DNA from: Limnoperna fortunei
Lineage: Eukaryota; Mollusca; Bivalvia; Mytilida; Modiolidae
Direction of reading: 5' to 3'
Assembly: GCA_944474755.1 (NCBI GenBank)
Contig: OX104124.1
Coordinates: forward strand, 29,176,452-29,240,451
Length of the DNA stretch: 64,000 nt
Shown: piece by piece, positions 59,201-64,000 of the stretch
How the letters are laid out: each line of letters begins with the position of its first letter
Position numbering within the stretch: the stretch's first letter is position 1
The notes under the pieces: model-generated
What the model saw: only the letters and a program-made list of their open reading frames with translations
The model's database searches: none
What the model was told of the DNA's origin: nothing
Position numbers and translations under genes: made by a program

Positions 59201-62126
59201 AAAATCCCAACCTTCAGTAGGAAAACTGGTAATCCTTGTCATTTAGATTGGAGTCTAGTACACTCTGCCTGCAGAGAGACACAAACCGCAATCTCAGTGT
59301 TGACAGACCATGTGATCAATAGTAGTCTAGACGAAATACCTTTACCTCTAGACCACTGAGGCCTCCGGCGAACTGTACTATTGATGAACAGTTGCCTAAT
59401 CTTTGTGACTTCTTCATTTCTTCTGAAATGTTTGTTGAAGCTAATTTTCTTCTACCAGTGCAATAATTGCTGTATGTTATTCTCAATCCACTACAAAACA
59501 ATTTTTATATTATATGTACATTTATTGTGTGGAAGTAGAACATAATGTTTTTATGACATTTGTTCTTCAGCTATGGTCAAGAAAATAAACGGAGCCAAGA
59601 TAGCATGCTTAGACTTCAGCTTACAGAAGGCAAAAATGAAAATGGGTGTCCAAGTATTAATAGACAGCCCAGAGCAATTAGATGGTGTTAGACAGAGGTA
59701 GTTATATTTTTTATTGAACATTTTTTCATGTTTTGCTTTGTTTATCTAACCTAATATGAAAACAAATCTCATCCCAAACACACAATAGAATTTTTTAAGG
59801 GTCCTTATTTGATTTGCAAAATTTTATTCCTTAAACAGAGATCAATATGGGAACAGATTACATGGTCCCACAGGCCAATATTATCTCAAAACAGTGCAAG
59901 GGAGTGAATGCAACACCTGTGACAACTTTTTAGCTCACATGACCCGAAGGGTCATGTGAGCTATTGCCATCACTTGGCGTCCGTCGTCGTCGTTAACTTT
60001 TCTTCATAAATCTTCTCCTCCAAAACCACTGAAGGGATTGCTTTGAAACTTTGCACACATCATCAGTAAAATGCCCTCTACCAAGTTTGCCCAAATCATG
60101 GCCTCAGACCAACCAACATGGCCGCCATGGCTAAAAATAGAACAGAGGGGTCAAAATACAGTTTTTTGCTTATAGTTCAAAAAGTATAACAGATAAAGGA
60201 AAACCGAAGAGACCTTCCTTCTTCAGCATCTAAAGCTCTACAAAACACTCCATTGGGTCAAAGTTGTATGATGACTTGTTGTAGGAGTTATTGCCCTTTA
60301 ATTGTCAAAATTGATGATTTTTGCCATTTTTGCCTCAAAATCTTGAAAATTATTAGAACTAGAGAAAAAGTTAGCATTGCTTAATTGTTCTGCTCTATGA
60401 GGGCTACAAAAATTACTTTAGGTCAAGATTGTCTGATTAACCGTTTAAGAGTTATTCCCCTTGAACTGTTTTTTTTAATCGGTTTTAATTGATTTTTTAA
60501 AATCTTCTCCTCTGAAACAACTGAAAGTACTGCTTTGAAACTTTGTACACATCAACCGTCATCGGTCAAATGTCCTCAACCAAGTTTGTACCAACCATGG
60601 CTGCAGATTAACCGACATGGCCAAAATGGCTAAAAATAGGACAGAGGGGGGGGGGGGGCAGTAAAATACAGTTTTTGGCTTATATTTAAAAAAGTGTAAC
60701 AAATACAGGAAAACCGAAGAGACATGTCTTCATCTGCATCAAAAGCTCTACGAAACACTCCATTGGGTTGAAATTGTATGACGACTCCTTGTGGGACTTA
60801 TTGCCTTTAATTGTCCAAATTGATTATTTTTGCCATTTTTGCCTCAAAATCTTAAAAATTATTAGAACTAGAGAAAAAGTTAGCATTGCTTAATTGTTCT
60901 GCTCTATGAGGGCTACAAAAATGACTTCAGGGTCAAGATTTTCTGATGAACCGTTTAGGAATTATTCTCCTTGAACATTTTTTTAATAAATTTTACTTGA
61001 TTGTAAAAAAATCTTCTCCTCTTTACCCAATGAAAGGACTGCTTTAAACATTGCACACATCATCTTTAGGACATCCTCTTCCACAATTTTGCAAATCATG
61101 ATACCTGACTACCTACATAGCTACGTTGGCTTAAATTAGAAAAAATGAAAAAAAATGGGGGGGGGGGGGGGGGTGGGAGTCGAGAGAGTTTTCGACTGAT
61201 AGTTAAAAAAGTATAACAGGTACAGCAAATTTGAAGTGAACCTCCCTTCTCCCTCTAAGCATCAAAAGCTCCTCCTTATAGGAGTTATTTCCCTTAAAAG
61301 GACAAAATTAATGATTTTTGCAGAAGTGTTTTTGCAATTCCTTATAGCAGCGAAAAGCTGAATAAAAAAGGGTTGTTTGGTTTCAGGTTCAGGTGAGCAA
61401 TACAGGCTCCTGGGAGCCTCTAGTTAAAATTACACATTTTCTGATAAAATGGAAGTGTGTGAATTATTTGGACCAAATCATATGCAAGTATCTATTGTGA
61501 ACCATCGGGCGACTTTAGGAAAATAACAGCCAACAGAGAGACTTCGAGGCACCGCAGCTGCAAGGAGATTTTGTCGCCCACTTCGCCCAGTGTGGTGAGC
61601 CCTGTTAAATTTTTAAGGAGCCCGTCAGGCTCTTACAGTAAACACCCAGGGAGTCCTTCCAAGTTTTAGGGAGTCACGGGCTGTGGGGCTACCGCTTATT
61701 TTGAGCCCTGTATTAGTTCTTTTTCTGAACGACATAGATTACACAGCTTAAGGTACAGAGGAGTTCTGGTTGCAAATACCTGCAGCCATGGATTACTGTG
61801 GCCATTTTCAATTTTTTTGCTTAAAATAGCACAACATGCAGTCCAAATTGATCCTCATTGATGAATGCAAGTTTGTAGGATATATACATGTATGTACTGT
61901 TCTCTGCTTAAGTCAACTACATTTTCAGAGTAATACAATTAATATTTTAGGGAATCTGATATAACAAAGGAGAGGATAGATAAGATTTTATCCTCTGGAG
62001 CCAATGTAATACTAACGACTGGGGGTATCGATGATCTTTGTCTGAAGTACTTTGTGGAGGCTGGTGCTATGGCAGTCAGACGTTGTAAGAAGGCAGATCT
62101 GAAGAGAATAGCAAAGGCTACTGGAG
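38149..62126 (+). CDS. TCP1: TCP1 (CCT1), chaperonin CCT/TRiC subunit alpha, first eight coding exons, 3' incomplete
   Basis: Exons 38149-38221, 49458-49543, 50147-50275, 53185-53282, 57314-57424, 58764-58945, 59571-59697 and 61951-62126 join in frame with matching phases (1, 0, 0, 2, 2, 1, 2, 1) and GT-AG borders. They give about 327 of the usual ~555 residues. The product is the alpha subunit of the cytosolic double-ring chaperonin that folds actin and tubulin using ATP. The equatorial and intermediate domains' N-terminal halves and most of the apical domain are present. The last exon ends at RIAKATG-G; the C-terminal part (ILSTLANLEG onward in the family) must lie beyond 64000. No defect is visible. 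The introns, especially intron 1 (11.2 kb), are packed with mobile DNA. The 3' exons were not found in 62127-64000. Confidence 0.95.
38222..39803. other. TCP1 intron 1, 5' part
   Basis: Mostly unique sequence. At 38855-39130 a repeat (GGCCATAATTAAAAATATG, TTTGTTTGCA, GACCCGGAAG) matches the right edge of the window (63855-64000) and ends near a (CTAC)6 run at 39095-39119. The stretch 39735-39803 (AGACTTTCCACATGTCCCTT) looks like one end of the hairpin MITE family of 25144. Confidence 0.45.
40200..41560 (+). repeat. 165-bp tandem repeats with a two-monomer higher-order period
   Basis: TGAAATTTTCCGTTTTTGTC starts at 40368, 40534, 40699, 40863, 41029, 41193 and 41359, spacing 164-166. Monomers alternate between an A type (TAGCAGCTAGATTGAAACTG, AGCAATAAAGACCC) and a B type (TAACAGCTAGAGTAAAACTG, AACAATACAAGCCC), so the effective period is 330 bp. 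More diverged monomers continue on the right side of the nested insertion (43909-44280). Confidence 0.92.
41570..43906. mobile_element. 2.3-kb DNA element with 25-bp TIRs inserted at TA, subterminal CCACGGTGG motifs
   Basis: The left terminus is CAGACGTGACAACTTGTTTT. The reverse-complemented right terminus is CAGAGGGGACATCGTGTTTT. Both continue TTATA. TA flanks each end (41568-41569 and 43907-43908), and the neighbouring tandem monomers (CAGCTAGATTGAAAC) supply the empty site with a single TA. About ten copies of a CCAYSGTGG-type motif crowd the two ends (41608-41725, 43700-43875). No transposase is recognisable between them. TA duplication suggests the IS630/Tc1/mariner group, but the termini are not assignable further. 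Confidence 0.75.
44340..44432. repeat. Half of the 25144 hairpin MITE family
   Basis: TGTACACAAGTGGATAGCAT and GGGACTTGTGGCAAGTCTA correspond to the reverse complement of 25153-25231. With 39735-39803 on the other side, it brackets the Helitron-like element, so that element probably inserted into a copy of the MITE. Confidence 0.55.
44433..46187. other. TCP1 intron 1, no gene seen
   Basis: AT-rich sequence. A palindrome CAGAGACATAAC-TA-CAGTTGTCTCTG is at 45008-45033, similar in sequence to the one at 37163. CTAATACGCAATTGTGTCAG occurs at 45630 and at 39241, marking another short shared repeat. Confidence 0.4.
46188..46776. mobile_element. Foldback transposon with ~190-bp inverted arms
   Basis: The left arm starts TATAGTCAATTTTACCGTGT, runs through CATTCCGATGGGATTTTGCT, ACCGCGTTTGGTCGAGTTTA and GCCAGATCGATTTTCCATA. 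The right arm (46570-46776) is its inverse, ending GACACGGTAAAATTGACTAT. A TA at each end could be the target duplication. The ~190-bp centre is shared with the old copies at 16440 and 47800. It could form a very stable hairpin. Confidence 0.8.
47088..47794. mobile_element. hAT-like non-autonomous element, ~7-bp target duplication
   Basis: The left terminus CAGGCATAGAATTTAAC and the reverse complement of the right terminus CAGGGTTCGAAATTAAC match at 13 of 17 positions. TATATTT flanks both (47081-47087 and 47795-47801). CAGG ends are usual for hAT elements. A 105-codon open frame inside (47306-47623) has no recognisable domain and is not called as a gene. Confidence 0.65.
47800..48330 (-). repeat. 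Old copy of the 46188 foldback family
   Basis: In opposite orientation to 46188 and 16440: CAACCTGTCCATG-like start at 47845, CGTCTGCTTTCGTAAGGTTC, TTGGACAAACCACGAGAC, GCAGACGACATCACCCGAAG, CACTTCCGTTCTAATTAAGG. It lacks the clean inverted ends. Confidence 0.6.
48420..48850 (-). repeat. Relative of the 18680 tandem family
   Basis: GGTACTAAATTGTGTTTAGC, GGCAAAAGTGGTTAATATAT and later segments correspond in inverse to 19560-19680. Degenerate. Confidence 0.45.
49458..49543 (+). CDS. TCP1: TCP1 exon 2
   Basis: After ctttcag: [21 protein letters not shown] and KMLVDDIG, donor gtaaga. LGPxGxDKM is the conserved equatorial-domain signature at the nucleotide site of group II chaperonins. Confidence 0.95.
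50147..50275 (+). CDS. TCP1: TCP1 exon 3
   Basis: [20 protein letters not shown] onward to EVGDGTTSV, phase 0-0. NDGATIL and GDGTTSV are the conserved ATP-binding motifs. The aspartate of GDGTT is the catalytic residue for ATP hydrolysis in the family. Confidence 0.96.
50706..52161. mobile_element. hAT-like element (TGTTCAATCTAGA family), copy 1, with nested insertion
   Basis: The ends TGTTCAATCTAGAGCGCGCC and CCAAATTCTAGATTGAACA-type are the same as those of copy 2 at 53501-54672. The internal blocks GCGCCATT, CCTCCTGGGTCATTACTGGC, TTAGCAAGCGTCTAAATCAC and ATTCTGGCCCCCTATGGTAA are shared. Flanking duplication is not visible. It carries the 1043-bp element at 50832-51874 and sits in TCP1 intron 3. 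Confidence 0.75.
50832..51874. mobile_element. Nested hAT-like element, 13-bp perfect TIRs, 6-bp target duplication CCATAG
   Basis: Ends CAGTGCCTGAAAT and ATTTCAGGCACTG are perfect inverse repeats. CCATAG occurs at 50826-50831 and 51875-51880. Copy 2 of the host element has the unoccupied site (CCCCCTTAGTCAACAG near 53625). Inside, 51050-51395 ends TAAATAAAATTTACTTGACT TG, which looks like a LINE 3' tail. A plus frame at 51387-51650 has no known domain. Confidence 0.85.
52640..53030. repeat. Intron repeats shared with 54900-55010 and 58565-58705
   Basis: CTTTGATAAATATATAAGCT at 52681 resembles the element segment at 54950. CCCATTCAACGTGCTTCCAA, GATTGGATTGGTAGTATATA and TACCTTGATCCGATTACTTC at 52876-52970 recur almost exactly at 58572-58660, in the same orientation, in intron 5. 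Confidence 0.65.
53185..53282 (+). CDS. TCP1: TCP1 exon 4
   Basis: [20 protein letters not shown] and [12 protein letters not shown] plus two bases, donor gtgagt. It follows the GDGTTSV motif directly and matches the family in sequence and spacing ([15 protein letters not shown]...GYRLACKEA). Confidence 0.96.
53501..54672. mobile_element. hAT-like element (CAGTGTTCAATCTAGA family), copy 2, 6-bp target duplication CATCCA
   Basis: The perfect 16-bp ends are CAGTGTTCAATCTAGA and TCTAGATTGAACACTG. CATCCA abuts both (53495-53500 and 54673-54678). The equivalent place in the intact host copy (near 63620) reads CACCCA once when reverse-complemented, confirming the empty site. Inside are a 54-bp-arm hairpin (54403-54524) and an inverted TGCGAGCATCGCA / TGCGATGCTCGC pair (54032, 54320). 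No transposase is seen. Confidence 0.85.
54403..54524. repeat. Long hairpin, ~54-bp arms
   Basis: AACGGTTGCTGTAATTTTAG and GTCCACTTTAACG on the left pair with CGTTAAAGTGGAC and CTAAAATTACAGCAACCGGT on the right. The loop is 15 nt and pairing extends outward through AATCCCT/AGGGATT. It lies inside the hAT-like element at 53501, so it may be a nested foldback. Confidence 0.8.
55588..56460 (+). repeat. Tandem-cored element, 146-bp unit repeated 4-5 times
   Basis: It starts with the inverted pair GTCTCGTCTGCGACGAAAGT...GGAGGCGAGACATATG. Then CTACGCATGGTAGGATGACA recurs at 55829, 55975, 56121 and 56267 (spacing 146), with a last partial copy near 56413. Each unit contains CACCTGACCTTGACCTCAAT. 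A single diverged start (GTCTCACTTTTGCCGCTGGAGGCAAGACAT) is at 62534. The design, a palindromic start plus a tandem core, is like that of the Helitron-like elements. Confidence 0.88.
57314..57424 (+). CDS. TCP1: TCP1 exon 5
   Basis: [21 protein letters not shown] and [16 protein letters not shown] plus two bases, donor gtatcc. DELGRD and [13 protein letters not shown] are nearly invariant in CCT1. Confidence 0.96.
57608..58140 (+). repeat. 167-bp tandem repeat, three copies (ATGCCxC family)
   Basis: CAAGCTTTTCTCAGAAACCG occurs at 57662, 57829 and 57996 (spacing 167). Each unit runs through GAGAACAATTTGAAATTTGG and CTACTTCCTGTTTGG. A single-unit copy with a fuller start (ATGCCCCAGCGACAACATGT-CGGGGGGCAT hairpin) is at 62927-63180. 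It lies in TCP1 intron 5. Confidence 0.9.
58764..58945 (+). CDS. TCP1: TCP1 exon 6
   Basis: [21 protein letters not shown], then [20 protein letters not shown] and [14 protein letters not shown]. The acceptor is the second of two nearby AGs (cataacag). Only this one keeps phase with exon 5 and the family length. It encodes the intermediate-to-apical transition. Confidence 0.95.
59113..59372 (-). mobile_element. tRNA-derived SINE in TCP1 intron 6
   Basis: Read on the minus strand: CAGTGGTCTAGAGGTAAAGG head, TGATCACATGGTCTGTCAAC, GAGATTGCGGTTTGTGTCTC (B box eroded), the body, and AAGTGGCATTAAACACCAAG with a CAAACAAAC tail. Same family as 7468. Confidence 0.8.
59571..59697 (+). CDS. TCP1: TCP1 exon 7
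   Basis: [54 protein letters not shown] is diagnostic for CCT1. It encodes the apical domain. Confidence 0.96.
59931..61423 (+). mobile_element. Helitron-like non-autonomous element, second copy, TCP1 intron 7
   Basis: The 5' palindrome TAGCTCACATGACCC-GAA-GGGTCATGTGAGCTA and GGCGTCCGTCGTCG, with the 3' hairpin AGGCTCCTGGGAGCCT then CTAG|T, are the same as at 39804-44326. The core is two to three diverged ~550-bp repeats (ATCTTCTCCTC...CCATTGGGT...TTAGAACTAGAGAAAAAG at 60010, 60490 and 61010). Runs of 12-16 G occur at about 60646 and 61157. Confidence 0.65.
61424..61620. mobile_element. Half copy of the CAGGGGT-type element
   Basis: GAATTATTTGGACCAAATCA, ATCGGGCGACTTTAGG and CAGTGTGGTGAGCCCTG match the right half of the element at 62727-63777 up to its terminal repeat. 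It starts exactly at the 3' end of the Helitron-like element, which apparently replaced or cut off the left half. Confidence 0.6.
61951..62126 (+). CDS. TCP1: TCP1 exon 8 (last in window)
   Basis: [59 protein letters not shown] plus one base, donor gttggt. [10 protein letters not shown] and TTGGIDD are conserved. The next family segment (ATILSTLANLEG) is not found before 64000. Confidence 0.96.
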
Positions 62127-62726
62127 GTTGGTGGATCTTCTTCATTATTCTGCATTGAAATGTTTGCATGCATTAAAATATTTGTTTCCTTTCTCCATGG
62201 GCCTCGCTTTTCTAGCAGGTTTGACCCTGGTTGCTTGATACTTGATGCTCTCTTGATGTTTTTTATACAGTAAAAATTTGAAGTTTAGCGATTAAGCTTT
62301 GATTTCTATTTGATTATTTGTCTTGAATCTTTTTGTCCAGAGCAGCAACACAGTTGGCCATAGATGCTTGGTGTCCATGCATCTTTCCACCTGTAGTAGA
62401 TCAGGCTGAAAACTAACAGTTGGAGGAAGGGTGCATATTGTTTTACACCTGTCCATCCATTCTTAATTCCCTGCATCCGATATGTTTTTTTGGACTTTTT
62501 TGTTAACGCTTGTAGATATTTAGTTGATTTTTGTCTCACTTTTGCCGCTGGAGGCAAGACATATTTATGGGTTGATGGTGGTGACATTAACACTTGAAAA
62601 TGAGCTTTATACAAGGATGATGCTACTATAGTACAAGGGGCTGTCTGTTCTAGTTTGTTATTAATCAATAATACAATGGCATTTAAGATACCAAGGTTAT
62701 AAGTTAGACAATTTGTTCCATAATAC

Positions 62727-63777
62727 CAGGGGTCAACACACTCTAAAAAAGTAGGGAGAAGTCAGGCCCTGATAGGGAGACTTCAGGGAGACACTAGGGA
62801 GAAGTCAGGGGGACCGTACAAATAATTAATTTTGCAGTAGTTACATACATTTTTCATTATTAGCATCAATTTCCAGGATTATTTCTCTTGTGTTTTTAAA
62901 CCATAACACGATTAGATTCAGTTTTTATGCCCCAGCGACAACATGTCGGGGGGCATTAAGTTTTACTCATGTCTGTCCTTCCGTACGTCCGAACGATTTC
63001 CGTCAAGCTTTTCTCAGAAACCGTATATGAGAACAATTTGAAATTTGTCAGTGTGGTTCAGTATCACAAGTTATACGTCCTAAGCTACTTTCAGACCTGT
63101 CGGACAACTACTTCCTGTTTGGGACTTCATTTAGTAGGGGCATCTGTGTCCCATGGACACATTCTTCGATTTTTTTAAACTTTTTTATTATTATTCACTG
63201 TATGCAATATCAACCTTTACCTTTATCATTAATCAAAGAAAAAAGCACAAGATATAGAATAGGGACTATTTTTCTATCTACTTCAGTACTTGTAGCCATA
63301 CAAGGTATTCACATCTTTATTCTTTTAAGTGCAGCTCATATATTTACCAAAGAAAATTTTTTAAGTACAATACTTTGAAAGAACTGAAGTTTGAAACCAT
63401 TAAAACTGTTTATCAAAAATATTATGATTTTTCATTATGGTCTGTTGTATATTACTTTTCTTCATTGTTCACTTCCGGTAATTAGTCACATCCGGTAAAA
63501 AACAAATGGAGCGTAATACATTCGAAAGATGTAAATAGTTTGAAAATATGTTAAATACGCATATTGTTTGCCATTTTTTATTGGAATTACACATTTATTG
63601 ATAAATTAGTCTGGGTGAATTATTTGGACCAGATTTACATGTTTCTTATGTGAACTATCGGGCGACTTAAGGGAAATAACAGGGCAACTTCGACCTCGCT
63701 TTTGAAGCACCTATGGGCGACTTCAGGTCCTAGTAGGGCGACTTTGTCATCCACGTCGCCTAGTGTGGTGACCCCTG
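62727..63777 (+). mobile_element. CAGGGGT-type hAT-like element, 6-bp target duplication
   Basis: Ends CAGGGGTCAACACACT and AGTGTGGTGACCCCTG are inverse repeats with one mismatch. TAATAC (62721-62726) and CAATAC (63778-63783) flank it. Internally it has GGGAGAAGTCAGG and GGGCGACTT motif clusters at the two ends. At 62927-63180 it carries an insertion of the 167-bp ATGCCCC family. No open frame for a transposase. Partial copies at 53360-57062 and 61424-61620. Confidence 0.75.
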
Positions 63778-63854
63778 CAATACTTGTATTTCCATCTCAT
63801 AATTATAAAATATGAATATTATGGCTAATTGTTCTTTTGACACACATATAAATT

Positions 63855-64000
63855 GTATTGGGCCATAATTAAAAAATAGTTTGTTTGCCATAGCCCGACC
63901 GACCCGATTTTAACCCCCCGAGTCGAAAGTTTTTATTGACATAAATGCTGGTCACTTTTTTTTTCACATTTCCGACTTCCGGATATTTTACATGTCCGGT
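63855..64000 (+). repeat. Interspersed repeat cut by the window edge
   Basis: GGGCCATAATTAAAAAATAG, TTTGTTTGCCATAGCCC and GACCGACCCG match 38870-38940 in intron 1 and continue in the same order (TTTCCGG...). Confidence 0.5.

Noticed and set aside
62306..62668. 120-codon minus-strand frame after TCP1 exon 8
   Set aside because: No domain; it overlaps a GTCTC...GAGAC-type repeat start and lies in the TCP1 intron.

Overview
The window reads as repeat-dense, AT-rich invertebrate nuclear DNA, most likely from a bivalve mollusc. It has spliced genes with GT-AG introns, tRNA-derived SINEs with the core 3' end common in mollusc genomes, and non-LTR retrotransposon fragments. It also has several mollusc-type elements whose cores are 140-170 bp tandem repeats. 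All coordinates and exon joins were worked out by eye from the sequence, splice signals and reading-frame continuity. No search was run.

Two host-type genes can be supported. On the minus strand (about 1379-8935) lies a multi-exon gene. Its parts in coding order are a two-exon zinc-finger module, a short acidic exon, a transposase-like (HMGXB3/KDZ-type) domain, a Josephin-type cysteine peptidase domain, three tandem homologous 43-45-residue exons, a PHD finger exon and a terminal exon. All joins from the Josephin domain to the stop are phase 0. The transposase-like and Josephin reading frames are offset by a frameshift or an unrecognised small intron, and the link from the zinc-finger exons is unresolved. 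On the plus strand (38149-62126) are the first eight coding exons of TCP1/CCT1, the alpha subunit of the eukaryotic chaperonin. All splice phases agree. About 327 residues are covered, and the gene runs off the right edge.

The rest is mobile or repetitive DNA. From 9.0 to 16.0 kb there is a satellite of about 156-bp monomers built from five diverged ~31-bp subunits, with a homogenised, higher-order core and decayed flanks. From 16 to 38 kb there are two MULE-type DNA transposons with terminal inverted repeats and target duplications (21557-22921 with a FLYWCH relic; 30060-35769 with a degraded transposase and ~260-bp termini), LINE relics, SINEs and perfect hairpins.

The CCT1 introns hold most of the young nested insertions: two Helitron-like elements with 165-bp-type tandem cores and 3' hairpin-CTAG ends, a 2.3-kb TA-target element inside one of them, a 190-bp-arm foldback, and at least four hAT-like elements, three with 6-bp and one with about 7-bp target duplications. 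Several insertion sites are confirmed by an unoccupied paralogous copy elsewhere in the same window, so the order of insertion can be read directly.
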